A stretch of DNA of 64,000 bases from an uncultured Lachnospiraceae bacterium (GCA_946040795.1 CAMGCK010000001.1:1-64000); one strand, 5' to 3'; counted from the first letter of the stretch, positions 35,846 to 45,684 are shown. The notes: a model not told the origin generated them from the letters alone. Numbers and translations: made by a program.

Positions 35846-36712
35846 TTATTTGCCGATATGACACACCGCCGCCAGCCCCGGTCCTGTATGCGCGCCGATG
35901 ACCGGTGTCAGACAGGAACGATAAATGCGCTTATTCGGACAGCGCTTTTTGACTTCCTCGTACAGATAATCGGACAGCTCCGCTGCATCGGAATCCAGCA
36001 CGTAAAGCGGATCGTCATTATCTTCCGTAACGCGCTCATTATCGAAGATCTGGAGCAGTGTATTCAGCGTCTGCTTATTGCCTCGTTTTTTATTGATGGT
36101 GACCAGCTCGCCCTTTTCGTCAATTTTCAGAATGGGTTTGATGTCCAGCACATTGGCAACAGTAGCGGTAGCAGCACTGACGCGTCCGCCGCGATGCAGA
36201 TACGTCAGGTTCTGCACCATGAATGTGCAGCGGAGCTTCGGAATGACCGCTTCCAGCGCTTCATAGTTTTCTTCAAGGCTCATGCCGGCTTTCTGATTGC
36301 GCACCGCGCGGTCCAGAAGAAGACCGATGCCGCAGGTCGCGCTTTTGGTATCCAGTACCTTCAGCTCCAGGTCCGGGAATTCCTCCTTTAACTGGTCGGC
36401 AGCAAGAGTGGCTGACTGACCGGTGGATGTCAGACCACTTGAAAGACTGAGATAGAGGCAGTTGATGCCTTTTTCCATGTACGGGTGGAAGAATTCCACG
36501 TATTTATACGGGGAAATCTGAGAAGTGCGGGTCAGGTCGCCGTTACGCTGACCGTCGTAAAACATTTTCATGAATTCGACGGGTTCCGGGCCGTAGCTGG
36601 TGTGCATCGTTTCACCGAGGGAATACTCCATCGGCACGCAGCCGACGTTTCCCTCCTTAATAATGTCCGGTGCCACATCGGCGGACATGTCCATAAAAAT
36701 CTGGTAACTCAT
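35846..36712 (-). CDS. DegV-family fatty-acid-binding protein
   Basis: A 288-residue two-domain EDD-fold protein. DegV/FakB proteins hold a fatty acid for phosphorylation by FakA. Conserved blocks are the TRTSQISP loop, LSLSSGLTSTGQSA near the carboxylate site and the C-terminal PVIGAHTGPG with the signature His. No fakA is in the window. The start follows aaagga on the minus strand. Monocistronic. Confidence 0.93.
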   Translation of the reverse strand: MSYQIFMDMSADVAPDIIKEGNVGCVPMEYSLGETMHTSYGPEPVEFMKMFYDGQRNGDLTRTSQISPYKYVEFFHPYMEKGINCLYLSLSSGLTSTGQSATLAADQLKEEFPDLELKVLDTKSATCGIGLLLDRAVRNQKAGMSLEENYEALEAVIPKLRCTFMVQNLTYLHRGGRVSAATATVANVLDIKPILKIDEKGELVTINKKRGNKQTLNTLLQIFDNERVTEDNDDPLYVLDSDAAELSDYLYEEVKKRCPNKRIYRSCLTPVIGAHTGPGLAAVCHIGK

Positions 36713-36793
36713 AGTGTCCTTTCTCAGGCTCTGGTGGAAGTCATGGTGTATTCGGTGACGCCTGTAATGGTTTCACCGAAAAGAAATCCTTTT

Positions 36794-36816
36794 CAGTGCC
36801 CCGGAAGGGGGCACTG
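36794..36816 (+). other. GC-rich hairpin upstream of the glycosyltransferase promoter
   Basis: cagtgcccc (36794-36802) pairs exactly with ggggcactg (36808-36816). It lies 3 nt upstream of the -35 element and could be an operator or insulate the divergent degV gene. Confidence 0.45.
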
Positions 36817-36819
36817 TAT

Positions 36820-36848
36820 TTGACTTTAGTTATGTACTATGATACACT
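36820..36848 (+). promoter_or_regulatory. Promoter for the glycosyltransferase locus
   Basis: TTGACT (36820-36825), 17-nt spacer, TACACT (36843-36848), followed by a leader of about 50 nt. Confidence 0.65.
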
Positions 36849-36904
36849 AATTGTGGTATATTGTAAAGCAATTTGAGCGGTTCTGGTACCGCATAAGGTG
36901 GATT

Positions 36905-37714
36905 ATGAATTCTGAGATCACGATCGTTTACAAGACCGACCGGCGCTCGGCAGCGGAACTGAATGCCGCGGTACGCGCGGCTGAAACGCCCTATGTTCTT
37001 TTTACAGCAGGTGAAGAAACACCGGATGAAAATACCCGGGAAGTTCTGCTGGAAGCCCTGCAGGCGGAAAATGCGGCAGCAGCTGTTGGCCGTGTGAAAG
37101 GAACCGGAAAAGACCGGGTATATACAGTACTTCTTAAGGCGGACTATCCCAAGCAGGCATCCGTGAAGGATATCCATACACTGTATCGGGAGGGAAAAGC
37201 GGATATTTTTCTGAATACGAATCAATTGACGCTGTATAAAAAGAGTGTGTTTGAGAGCATTGGCTATTTTGATCCGGATCCGTTCTGTACGGAAGCTGCT
37301 GTCTGGACAGCCAAGGCACTGTACGGTGGATACCGTATTGCGTATGTGCCGGAGGTTGTGGCCGATGTCCCGGGAAAGACCGGACTGTTCCATGAATTCC
37401 GGAAATTTTTCCTGATTGGTGCGAGTGAGAAAACAAACATTCAGTATTTTGGTTATAATATTCCGATGGAGGGCTGTCGGATCCCCGGCGATGCTTCTCC
37501 TGTGGTCTGGCCGGACACCGATATGTACATTGCCGGGAGAACAGCGGAGGCCCGGAAGATCCTGAAGGAGAAAAGCGCACATTTTTCCGTTCTTAGGCTT
37601 ACGCTCTTAAAGACCGCCATGAAGCTCGGAAATCTTCTGGGAAGAAAACATCTGTATCTGCCGGAACATCTGGCGAAACATTATCTGAAACTGGAAAGAA
37701 AAAGCGGAAACTGA
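36905..37714 (+). CDS. Short GT2-like protein, possibly degenerate glycosyltransferase
   Basis: A 269-residue protein with the C-terminal part of a GT2 rhamnosyltransferase-like fold (NQLTLYKKSVFESIGYFDPD, then GYRIAYVPEVVADV). The N-terminal nucleotide-binding portion is short, and I see no clear DXD triad. It starts MNSEITIVYKTD. The start at 36905 follows aaggtgg. One nucleotide separates it from a large GT2 gene. It may be an accessory or regulatory partner, or a GT with an unusual donor site. Catalytic activity is uncertain. Confidence 0.6.
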   Translation: MNSEITIVYKTDRRSAAELNAAVRAAETPYVLFTAGEETPDENTREVLLEALQAENAAAAVGRVKGTGKDRVYTVLLKADYPKQASVKDIHTLYREGKADIFLNTNQLTLYKKSVFESIGYFDPDPFCTEAAVWTAKALYGGYRIAYVPEVVADVPGKTGLFHEFRKFFLIGASEKTNIQYFGYNIPMEGCRIPGDASPVVWPDTDMYIAGRTAEARKILKEKSAHFSVLRLTLLKTAMKLGNLLGRKHLYLPEHLAKHYLKLERKSGN

Positions 37715-37715
37715 C

Positions 37716-39803
37716 ATGCAGTATTGTATTGATTATCTTTATTTTGACAGAGGAAGATTGAATGTGCGCGGCTGGGCTGCACCGGAAGAACAGGGCGCGG
37801 AGACGGTCGTTGAACTGGTGACGGAAGACGGAAAACGTGTGGAAATGATCACGGAAACCACCGTTCGTCAGGATGTGAACGAATATTTGTATCATAAGCG
37901 GAGTGACGACGCATACGGCTTTCTGATGCACGGAAGTCTGGACACGGCTCGCGCAGCCTGGCTCCATGCGTACCGCAAGGATGCGGCGGAGGAAGAGGTG
38001 AAGATCGAACTCCGGAAACTGTATCGGCATCAGAATTCGCTGCTCAGCTTTATCCGTTCCAAGGATAAGCAGGGTTTTATCCTGCGCAGGAAATACGGCG
38101 ATCTTCAGCCGGAAGACATGCGTTATAATGAGTGGTATCAGAAGCATCGCGCCGGTAAGGCGGAACTGAAAGCACAGCGAGAAAACCATTTTACTCATGA
38201 GCCGCTGATTTCCGTACTGGTGCCGGTGTATAATCCCAAAATGGATCAGTTTGAGGCGATGGTATCGTCCGTTCGGAATCAGACCTACGGAAACTGGCAG
38301 CTCTGCTTCGCAAATGGCTGCAAAGAAAACAAGGTTGTATCAGAACGTCTGGAAGCGCTGCAGAGGGAAGAGAGCCGCATCAAGGTCATCGTCCTTGAAA
38401 AGAATGACGGTATTTCGGAAAACACGAACGCCTGCCTGAAGATCGCAGACGGGGAATGGATCGCGCTTCTGGATCAGGATGACCTGTATGAGCCGAATGC
38501 GCTGTATGAGTTTGTGAAGAGCATGAATGAGCACCCGAAGGCAGAGCTTATTTACAGTGATGAAGATAAGATCGACGATGAGACCGGAGCACATCTGACT
38601 CCGCATTTTAAGCCGGATTTCAGCCTTGCTCGTCTGCATTCGGATAATTACATCTGTCATCTGATCATGATCAAGACTGCGCTCGCCCGCAAAGTGGGCG
38701 GAGAGCGGAAAGCCTACGACGGCGCGCAGGATTTTGATTTTACGCTCCGCTGTGTGGAAAACATGAGCGAAGACGGAGAAGTGGTCCACATTTCAAAGAT
38801 CCTTTACAACTGGCGCATTCACGCAGCTTCCACGTCCGGGGGCATGCAGGCCAAGAACTATGCGGTCGATGCCGGTGCGCGTGCCATCCGGGATTCCTAT
38901 GCCCGTGCAGGTCATGAAGTGGAGATGGAGCCTTCAAAGTTCTCCGGCCGCTATATTACGAAGCCGGTCTTAAAGGAAAAACCGCTTGTTTCCATCCTGA
39001 TTCCCAATAAAGATCACAAGGACGATCTGCTTCGCTGCGTGAATTCCATTCTGGAAAGATCCACATATGAGAATTATGAGATCCTCCTCATTGAGAACAA
39101 CAGTGAGACGGAAGAAATCTTTACCTGCTACAAAGAACTGGAAGCCCGCGACAGCCGCATTCGGACGCTGTACTACAAAGGTTCTTTTAATTACGCAAAA
39201 ATCAATAACTTCGGCGCAGAATCCGCAGTGGGCGAGTATCTGCTGCTTCTGAACAACGACACGGAGGTCATTTCTCCCGATTTCATCGAGAGTCTGGTAT
39301 TCTACTGCAGTCTGCCGGAAAACGGTGTTGTTGGCGCCAAGCTGTTATATGAGGATGATACCATTCAGCATGCAGGCGTTACCGCAGCCGTGGAAGGCCG
39401 TGTGGCGCATATGTATCATGGCTTTTCCGACGAAGAGCCCGGTTACATGGGACGCCTGGTATCAACCTGTAATGTTTCTGCTGTGACCGGCGCTTGCCTC
39501 ATGACCACAGCGGAACTGTACCGCGAGATCGGCGGCATGACGGAAGAGTTCACAGTTGCTTATAATGATGTGGATTATTGCCTGAAGGCGGAAAAAGCAG
39601 GAAAATCCGTCGTTTATGATGCTTATGCCAAGCTGCATCATTATGAATCCAAATCAAGAGGCTATGAGGATTCCGCGGAAAAGCGTGCACGTCTTGACAA
39701 GGAGATGGCACTTCTTCAGGAACGCTGGGCGGAACGGCTGAAGCGTGATCCGTATTACAATGACAATCTTTCGATGACAAGGGGATTTTATCTTCTTCCG
39801 TAA
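37716..39803 (+). CDS. Two-domain family 2 glycosyltransferase
   Basis: A 695-residue soluble or peripheral protein. An N-terminal beta-rich domain (about 1-125) is followed by two GT-A/GT2 domains. The first (about 165-400) begins ISVLVPVYNP and has the acidic triad in LLDQDDLYEP. The second (about 425-690) begins VSILIPNKDH and has LLLNNDTEV. Such tandem enzymes build repeating backbones of rhamnan or other wall polysaccharides by alternating two transfers. The sugar donors are unknown. It is a clear paralogue of the next gene: both share GAQDFDF, NNDxEVI and FNDVDxCLK-like blocks. The ribosome binding site is weak, so translation may be coupled to the preceding gene. Confidence 0.88.
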   Translation: MQYCIDYLYFDRGRLNVRGWAAPEEQGAETVVELVTEDGKRVEMITETTVRQDVNEYLYHKRSDDAYGFLMHGSLDTARAAWLHAYRKDAAEEEVKIELRKLYRHQNSLLSFIRSKDKQGFILRRKYGDLQPEDMRYNEWYQKHRAGKAELKAQRENHFTHEPLISVLVPVYNPKMDQFEAMVSSVRNQTYGNWQLCFANGCKENKVVSERLEALQREESRIKVIVLEKNDGISENTNACLKIADGEWIALLDQDDLYEPNALYEFVKSMNEHPKAELIYSDEDKIDDETGAHLTPHFKPDFSLARLHSDNYICHLIMIKTALARKVGGERKAYDGAQDFDFTLRCVENMSEDGEVVHISKILYNWRIHAASTSGGMQAKNYAVDAGARAIRDSYARAGHEVEMEPSKFSGRYITKPVLKEKPLVSILIPNKDHKDDLLRCVNSILERSTYENYEILLIENNSETEEIFTCYKELEARDSRIRTLYYKGSFNYAKINNFGAESAVGEYLLLLNNDTEVISPDFIESLVFYCSLPENGVVGAKLLYEDDTIQHAGVTAAVEGRVAHMYHGFSDEEPGYMGRLVSTCNVSAVTGACLMTTAELYREIGGMTEEFTVAYNDVDYCLKAEKAGKSVVYDAYAKLHHYESKSRGYEDSAEKRARLDKEMALLQERWAERLKRDPYYNDNLSMTRGFYLLP

Positions 39804-39838
39804 AAGAGATCAGGAGGATTTGATCATCTTCCGTAAAA
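39794..39838 (+). repeat. Short direct repeat at the junction of the two large glycosyltransferase genes
   Basis: tcttccgtaaaa occurs at 39794-39805, spanning the stop codon of the first gene, and again at 39827-39838. The period is 33 bp. It may be a footprint of the tandem gene duplication. Confidence 0.5.
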
Positions 39839-39852
39839 ACCAAGGAGACAAT

Positions 39853-42021
39853 ATGCGTTTATGCATTGACAGCGCCGTTGTGCGCGATGGAAACATGAAT
39901 ATCATCGGATGGGGCGCTGGCTCAGATGTGAGTCATCGCATGGCCTACAAAGCATATGGGCCCGATGGCACGGAGATCCCCATCAGGGTCTGGTGGAACT
40001 GCCGCCCGGACATCGGCTACGCGCTGTTCCGCGATCCCGGCAAGGACGACCTTGGCATGTACATTCAGGTGCCCTATGAGAAGCCGGTCACAATTACCCT
40101 TGAGGCGCTTGAAATGGACGGAGAAACCGTTGTGGAGTCTCAGAAGTATCCATTGAACGGAAATATTCTGAAGCTCCGGAAAACGGCAAAAAAGGCCAAG
40201 GAAAAGTACCTGGATGTGCGTCATGCCGTCGGCCGCGTGGTCAATAAGGTGATCAAGCGGAACGACCACAAGTATGCCGCATGGTTCCAGGCGTACCGCG
40301 CGAATGCCCTCGAACTGGCTGAACAGCGGAAAGCGGTCTTTGACTATATGCCCAAATTCAGTATCCTGGTTCCGGTTTTCAACACGCCGGACGCGTATCT
40401 GGATGATATGATTGGCTCCGTGCTGAAGCAGAGCTATTCCAATCTGGAGCTCTGTATCGTCAATGCCAATGTGCTGAACGGCGGCGTCATGAAGCGGCTG
40501 AACTACTGGCAGTCCGTCGATCCGCGTGTAAAGGTACGGAATCTGAATGATAATCTGGGCATTGCCGGAAACACAAATGCAGCGCTGGAGATGGCTGAGG
40601 GCGATTTCATCGCCATGCTGGACCATGATGACATGATCGAGCCGGATGCGCTGTACTGTTATGTGAAATATATGAACGAGCATCCGGATACGGATATGCT
40701 GTACAGCGATGAGGATAAGATCACGAACCGTTCGGATTATTTCTTCTTCCCGCATTTCAAGTCCGATTTCAACATCGACATGCTGCGCTGCAATAACTAT
40801 ATGTGCCATTTCCTGGCGGTCCGGAAGAGCATTGCCGATGAAGTGGGCGGTTGGCGCTCGGACTTTGACGGCGCGCAGGATTTTGATTTTATTCTTCGCT
40901 GCGTGGAAAAGACCAAGCACGTGGGACATATTGCCCGGATCCTGTACCATTGGCGGTCCTATGGCCAGTCCACGGCACAGAGCCACGGCAATAAGTCCTA
41001 TGCAATGGACGCCGGTGCGCGTGCCATCAATGCGCATTATGAGCGTATTGGATATTACGCGACAGCAGTGCCCGGACAGGTGGGCGGCTGGTATGTTTCC
41101 GAATATGAACTGGTGGATGAGGCTCCGCTTGTTTCCGTGCTGATTCCGAACAAGGATCATACGGACGATCTGGAGGTAGCGCTGAATTCTCTGTACAACA
41201 AATGTACGTATAAGAATTTTGAAGTCATCGTCATTGAAAATAACAGTACCGAAGAAGAAACCTTTGCTTACTACAAGGAAGCGGAAAAGAAGTATCCGAA
41301 TCTCAAGGTGGTTTATTACAAGGGCGGATTCAATTTCTCCGCTATCAATAACTTCGGTTTCACGTATACAAAGGGCGAATACATCATGCTTTTGAATAAT
41401 GATGTGGAGGTCATCACACCGAATCTGTTTGAAAGCATGCTGGGCTATGTGATGCGGCCGGAAGTGGGGATCGTGGGTGTCAAGCTTCTGTATAATGACG
41501 ATACGATCCAGCACGCGGGTGTTCTTCTTGGCGCCGGCGGTCTGGCCTGCCACATGTTCAAGGGCCTTCCGGATAACGCTCCCGGTTATTTCTGCCGCGC
41601 CATCACCACACAGGATGTTTCCGCAGTTACTGCAGCTTGCTTCATGGTAAAGCGGAGCGTTTATGAAGAGGTCGATGGTCTTGACGAAACCTTCGAGGTT
41701 GCTTTCAATGACGTGGATTTCTGCCTGAAGGTGCGTGAAAAGGGCTACCTGATCGTATACGATGCGGAGGCTAAACTGTACCACTATGAGTCCAAATCCC
41801 GCGGCGAAGAGAATACGCCGGAGAAATTTGTGCGTTTCAGTAAGGAATCCCGCAATCTGAATGATAAATGGGCCATTAACCGCTATGACATGGCGGAGGC
41901 TTATACGGATCCCTATTACAATCCAAACCTGTCCTACATGGATTATTTCAATCCGGATTACATCAGTATCCCTGCCAGGAATGAGCAGGTGGCGGCGATG
42001 TACCGGAAGGCGGCGGAATAG
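39853..42021 (+). CDS. Two-domain family 2 glycosyltransferase (paralogue)
   Basis: A 722-residue protein with the same layout as its neighbour: N-terminal beta-rich domain (about 1-100), a basic helical linker, GT2 domain 1 (about 175-410; FSILVPVFNT, MLDHDDMIEP) and GT2 domain 2 (about 440-690; VSVLIPNKDH, LLNNDVEVI). The C-terminal 40 residues differ from the paralogue. The start at 39853 is preceded by aaggaga. A strong terminator follows. Together with the preceding genes it probably assembles one surface glycan; the substrate is unknown. Confidence 0.88.
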   Translation: MRLCIDSAVVRDGNMNIIGWGAGSDVSHRMAYKAYGPDGTEIPIRVWWNCRPDIGYALFRDPGKDDLGMYIQVPYEKPVTITLEALEMDGETVVESQKYPLNGNILKLRKTAKKAKEKYLDVRHAVGRVVNKVIKRNDHKYAAWFQAYRANALELAEQRKAVFDYMPKFSILVPVFNTPDAYLDDMIGSVLKQSYSNLELCIVNANVLNGGVMKRLNYWQSVDPRVKVRNLNDNLGIAGNTNAALEMAEGDFIAMLDHDDMIEPDALYCYVKYMNEHPDTDMLYSDEDKITNRSDYFFFPHFKSDFNIDMLRCNNYMCHFLAVRKSIADEVGGWRSDFDGAQDFDFILRCVEKTKHVGHIARILYHWRSYGQSTAQSHGNKSYAMDAGARAINAHYERIGYYATAVPGQVGGWYVSEYELVDEAPLVSVLIPNKDHTDDLEVALNSLYNKCTYKNFEVIVIENNSTEEETFAYYKEAEKKYPNLKVVYYKGGFNFSAINNFGFTYTKGEYIMLLNNDVEVITPNLFESMLGYVMRPEVGIVGVKLLYNDDTIQHAGVLLGAGGLACHMFKGLPDNAPGYFCRAITTQDVSAVTAACFMVKRSVYEEVDGLDETFEVAFNDVDFCLKVREKGYLIVYDAEAKLYHYESKSRGEENTPEKFVRFSKESRNLNDKWAINRYDMAEAYTDPYYNPNLSYMDYFNPDYISIPARNEQVAAMYRKAAE

Positions 42022-42036
42022 AAGCCGACTTAAGCT

Positions 42037-42076
42037 AAAAACACCCCGGTCTCCGTGATGGAGATCGGGGTGTTTT
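42037..42076. terminator. Bidirectional terminator between the glycosyltransferase and vanW genes
   Basis: A 17-18 bp stem with one G-U pair (42037-42054 with 42060-42076), 5-nt loop, A-rich and T-rich flanks. Confidence 0.92.
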
Positions 42077-42123
42077 ATCATGCTTGAAATCATGCGGTGA
42101 TGTGTGAAAAAGCAGTGCGGCTG

Positions 42124-43944
42124 TTATTCGCCGCCTTCACTTTCTTCGCTGCCTTCGCTTTCTTCGCTGCTTGATGAACCGGATCCGGTTTCATCAGGAA
42201 GCAGCTGCTTGCCGTCAAAGGAGAAAGCGCTTCCCTGATCCGGCCAGGTGTAACCCTTGGCGGACATCTGAGCAGCCATGCTTGCATTGAAGGCTGCACG
42301 CTGATCAATGGACCAGGTCGCCGGATTGGTACCGATGCTGGTGCCATCGAGGAAGGTGGTAGAAAGGCCGGTGAAATATGCGTCCAGTGAATTGTTGATG
42401 GTCATCGTAACCATAACGTCCGGAGCTTCATTAATGGTGCAGTTCATCGGCTTGTAGGTATCAGTATTGGTGAAAAGCGTGCGGGTCTCTACACCGCCGT
42501 CCGTGGTGACCTTCCAGACACGGGCCTGTGCGCCGTTGATCGGGTCAGAGGCTTTAACGAACTTTCTGGAGCCCCAGCCAATGCCCAGTGACGGATCTTC
42601 CACACGGGTGATTGCTGCCGGAATAACGGAAAGAAGCTCGGATTCATAACGGACCTGATGATCTGCTGCGTGATCCTCCTTACCGATGATCCAGATATGG
42701 ATGAATTGAGTGTCCAGATCAATGGAACCTTCCAGCTTGATATAGTCGGAAGAAGAGTTTACAAACTTGAAATCGGCCCCGCCCTGCGGATAGACCATGG
42801 CGTCCAGTCCCGGCGGGATGTAGTTTACAAGGTATGAATGATTGTGACGGTAAGCAATGTCCAGTTCGGCAAGAAGGACTGCATTGTACAGGGTCGTGGT
42901 GACCTGGCACAGACCGCCGCCGATCTCATCCTGATGACCGCCGGAAATATAAGTACCTGCCGGACGATAGCCGTTGTCATAGGTAACAGCACCGTACAGA
43001 TCCAGAGCGGAGACCGTCTCGCCCGGAGCAAAGGTGCGGCCGGTCAGCATTTCAATACCGCGCTTTAAGTTCTGCTCGCGGTTTGCAAGGACCGGCGTTC
43101 TGGGTACAGCGTATTCCGTGGTGCACTTACCGATGATGGACCAGCCCTGAAGGCGTTCCGTGGTGAATTCCGGCTCTGTGATGGATTCCGCCGGATCAAT
43201 GGCATATTCACGATCCGTGATATTGCCGGAGTATACATCGTTTACAAACTGATGAACACCGTTTGTCAGATCATAGGTGCAGCCGTTGTGGCCCGGGGTA
43301 ACTACGAGCTCACCGGTAAGAGCGGAGATCTCTGCGTTTACCGGAGTACTTTCCCAGTCGGCGATGGCTTCCTTCAGTGCTTCCAGCACCTTTGCTTCAT
43401 CACAGACGGTACCGGTATCAACAGAAACCGGAGAAGCCTGATAATCCTTGGCCATTTTATAGCGTTCCACGATGTTGCCGTCCAGAACAGCGGCTTCCAG
43501 CTGAGCTTCCACGGCATCTTCATCCCAGGAAATACCAAGATCCGTTGCGAAGGTTGTATAATGTGCGCCGGTATCTTCGGAAGTGATGGTGATGGCCGCG
43601 CGCATCAGGTTCTTCATGGAAGCTCCCGCTTTTTTGATGGCCTCATTCAGCGTCATGCCGGAAAGGGATTCCCCATAAGAGAAAATATTGGAAACAATGG
43701 TTCCGCGGGCAACATTCAGCTTGTCAGAAGCAGTGACCTCTGTTGGGGCAATGACGTCGACCGGAGTTTCTTCTTCCGGGGCCGGTGCAATGTCCACATC
43801 TTCTGCAGATTCCACATCCGCGGATTCCACGTCGGAAACGGTTTCTTCTGCATTTTCTTCAGCAGCGAATCCGGTCAGATTCAAGCTGAAGACCATAGCT
43901 GCCGCCATCAGAACAGCAGCAGATTTTCTGAAATTCTTCTTCAT
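42124..43944 (-). CDS. Secreted VanW-family protein with peptidoglycan-binding domain
   Basis: A 606-residue exported protein. A signal peptide (about 1-28, ending GFAA) is followed by an acidic low-complexity stretch (29-70), a YoaR-like putative peptidoglycan-binding region (about 95-265), a VanW domain (about 275-410) with GGGLCQVTTTLYNAVL and HNHSYLVNYIPPGLDA, a beta-rich C-terminal region and a Ser/Glu-rich tail. VanW proteins are associated with walls and with vancomycin clusters, but their biochemical role is unsettled. No resistance genes are nearby, so this is a housekeeping wall protein. It follows the DUF1292 gene on the minus strand; the site aagaggag precedes the ATG. Confidence 0.88.
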   Translation of the reverse strand: MKKNFRKSAAVLMAAAMVFSLNLTGFAAEENAEETVSDVESADVESAEDVDIAPAPEEETPVDVIAPTEVTASDKLNVARGTIVSNIFSYGESLSGMTLNEAIKKAGASMKNLMRAAITITSEDTGAHYTTFATDLGISWDEDAVEAQLEAAVLDGNIVERYKMAKDYQASPVSVDTGTVCDEAKVLEALKEAIADWESTPVNAEISALTGELVVTPGHNGCTYDLTNGVHQFVNDVYSGNITDREYAIDPAESITEPEFTTERLQGWSIIGKCTTEYAVPRTPVLANREQNLKRGIEMLTGRTFAPGETVSALDLYGAVTYDNGYRPAGTYISGGHQDEIGGGLCQVTTTLYNAVLLAELDIAYRHNHSYLVNYIPPGLDAMVYPQGGADFKFVNSSSDYIKLEGSIDLDTQFIHIWIIGKEDHAADHQVRYESELLSVIPAAITRVEDPSLGIGWGSRKFVKASDPINGAQARVWKVTTDGGVETRTLFTNTDTYKPMNCTINEAPDVMVTMTINNSLDAYFTGLSTTFLDGTSIGTNPATWSIDQRAAFNASMAAQMSAKGYTWPDQGSAFSFDGKQLLPDETGSGSSSSEESEGSEESEGGE

Positions 43945-43993
43945 AAATGCTCCTCTTTAATATTAAATTTCAAAGGCGGACCTTCAAACTGTA

Positions 43994-44311
43994 TTATTCA
44001 TCGTCGCTTCCAAGAAGCGCATCGAAATCCAGCGTGTCCAGGTACTCATCGAATGCATCGGCTGCAATCTCATATTCCTGTTCATCCTCGATGCATTCCA
44101 GCACCGGTTCGCCGTTTTCTTCATGATAGCGGTAGATCCAGTAATCCACTTCTTCACCCTGATACATGCCGTCTGTGGGGGTGACCACGATGTAGGAATT
44201 TTCACCGGCTTCCAGGACCGTGATGACATCGCACTCGATGTCTCCGTCTTCCAGTGAGAGCGTGATGGTCAGATCTTCTTCCATGTCCGGACGGATCATT
44301 TCTTCAGCCAT
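43994..44311 (-). CDS. DUF1292 protein (YrzB family)
   Basis: A 105-residue, very acidic cytoplasmic protein with the DUF1292 core (ITLSLEDGDIECDVITVLE, YIVVTPTDG). Its function is unknown across the family; it is usually found near RNA-processing or stress genes in Bacillota. The start has aaggagg. It lies 9 nt after the ychF stop, within the ychF-DUF1292-vanW minus-strand unit. Confidence 0.88.
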   Translation of the reverse strand: MAEEMIRPDMEEDLTITLSLEDGDIECDVITVLEAGENSYIVVTPTDGMYQGEEVDYWIYRYHEENGEPVLECIEDEQEYEIAADAFDEYLDTLDFDALLGSDDE

Positions 44312-44320
44312 AATTCCTCC

Positions 44321-45418
44321 TTATACATTGAAACGGAAGACGACGACGTCTCCGTCCTGCATGACATATTCCTTGCCTTCTATGCGCACCAGACCTTTTT
44401 CACGGGCTGCTGCGTTGGAGCCGCACTCCAGAAGGTCCTTGTAATTGACAACCTCCGCTTTGATGAAGCCGCGTTCAAAGTCTGTATGGATCTTTCCGGC
44501 TGCCTGAGGCGCCTTGGTTCCCTTGGTGATGGTCCATGCACGGGTCTCGGTCTCACCGGCCGTCAGGAAACTCATCAGGTTCAGGATGGAGTAGCTTGCG
44601 CGGATCAGTTTGTCCAGACCGGATTCGGAAAGTCCCAGATCCTCCAGGAACATGGCCTTTTCTTCATCGTCCAGTTCGGCGATCTCTTCTTCAATCTTTG
44701 CACAGATCACGAAGACCTCTGAACCGTCTTCCTTTGCGAAATTGCGGACGGACTGTACATATTCGTTGCCTTCACCGTCATCGGAAAGATCGTCCTCCGT
44801 GACATTGGCGGCAAAGATGACCGGCTTATCCGTAAGAAGGGTGAGAGAGTGCACGAACTTGGCTTCATCCTCATCCACGGCTTCATATGCCTTGGCGGGC
44901 TTTCCGGACTCCAGAAGCTCCTTCAGCGCTTTCAGCGTTTCCAGTTCCTTCTTTGCGCCCTTGTCGTTCATGGCCGTCTTGTTGGTCCTAGCAATGCGCT
45001 TCTCCAGAACTTCAAGATCGGAGAAGATCAGTTCGAAATTAATGGTCTCAATGTCACGAAGCGGATCCACGGAACCGTCTACATGAATGATGTTGGTGTC
45101 GTTGAAGCAGCGGACCACATGGACGATGGCGTCCACTTCACGGATGTTTGCCAGGAACTGGTTGCCCAGGCCTTCACCCTTGGAAGCACCCTTGACAAGA
45201 CCTGCGATGTCTACAAATTCCACGACAGCGGGCGTGATCTTCTGAGAGTTGTAAAGGTCGGAGAGCAGCTTCAGACGTTCATCCGGGACCGGTACGATAC
45301 CGATATTGGGATCAATGGTGCAGAAAGGATAGTTCGCGGATTCCGCACCGGCTTTTGTTAATGAATTAAATAAAGTACTTTTACCTACATTCGGTAAACC
45401 TACAATGCCGAGTTTCAT
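44321..45418 (-). CDS. ychF: Redox-regulated ATPase YchF (Obg/OLA1 family)
   Basis: A 365-residue TRAFAC-class P-loop protein: G1 [11 protein letters not shown] at the N-terminus, [10 protein letters not shown] (G3), a helical hairpin insertion, and NVTE in place of NKxD, the change that makes the family prefer ATP over GTP. A C-terminal TGS domain holds the [20 protein letters not shown] segment. It binds ribosomes and affects stress responses. The start at 45418 begins directly with the conserved MKLGIVGL and has aaggag upstream. Confidence 0.96.
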   Translation of the reverse strand: MKLGIVGLPNVGKSTLFNSLTKAGAESANYPFCTIDPNIGIVPVPDERLKLLSDLYNSQKITPAVVEFVDIAGLVKGASKGEGLGNQFLANIREVDAIVHVVRCFNDTNIIHVDGSVDPLRDIETINFELIFSDLEVLEKRIARTNKTAMNDKGAKKELETLKALKELLESGKPAKAYEAVDEDEAKFVHSLTLLTDKPVIFAANVTEDDLSDDGEGNEYVQSVRNFAKEDGSEVFVICAKIEEEIAELDDEEKAMFLEDLGLSESGLDKLIRASYSILNLMSFLTAGETETRAWTITKGTKAPQAAGKIHTDFERGFIKAEVVNYKDLLECGSNAAAREKGLVRIEGKEYVMQDGDVVVFRFNV

Positions 45419-45483
45419 AAGGGCTCCTTGTTCATTTGGGGCCTGCTTTTCATTTAAGCAGAATTCTCCATATAATCCTTGAA

Positions 45484-45512
45484 AGTATAACATAGAACTG
45501 CTGTAAAAACAA
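45484..45512 (-). promoter_or_regulatory. Promoter for ychF
   Basis: On the minus strand, TTGTTT (45507-45512), 17-nt spacer, TATACT (45484-45489). The -35 is weak and the -10 good. Confidence 0.55.
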
Positions 45513-45572
45513 TCTTTATTAAGAAAAAACTCGATCAATTTTACCACTGGGCTCCCTGATGATGAAATTTTC

Positions 45573-45593
45573 CTCCACTTTCCACCACCACTT
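45573..45593. promoter_or_regulatory. Upstream MraZ-type repeat cluster
   Basis: On the minus strand this reads as two aagtgg/aaagtgg words separated by tggtgg, the kind of direct repeat bound by MraZ. It lies between the ychF and mraZ promoters, opposite in orientation to the cluster after the mraZ promoter. Confidence 0.4.
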
Positions 45594-45634
45594 AAAAAAT
45601 CCGCAAAAAACCTTGAAAAAATGCTTAAAAGCTC

Positions 45635-45663
45635 TTGATTTTTATGTCTTTAACCAGTATCAT
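45635..45663 (+). promoter_or_regulatory. Promoter for the dcw cluster
   Basis: TTGATT (45635-45640), 17-nt spacer, TATCAT (45658-45663), followed by a 75-nt leader with MraZ-type repeats. Confidence 0.7.
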
Positions 45664-45684
45664 ATAGAGTATCTCATTAAAATT

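Noticed and set aside
39922..42093. A 723-codon open frame on the minus strand
   Set aside because: It lies wholly antisense to a clear two-domain GT2 gene, has low-complexity His/Ile/Arg composition, no domains and no ribosome binding site. It is a by-product of codon bias in the sense gene.
42124..43944. vanW as evidence of a vancomycin resistance cluster
   Set aside because: No vanA/B ligase, vanH, vanX, vanY or VanRS genes are present. VanW-domain proteins are common wall proteins in Clostridia.
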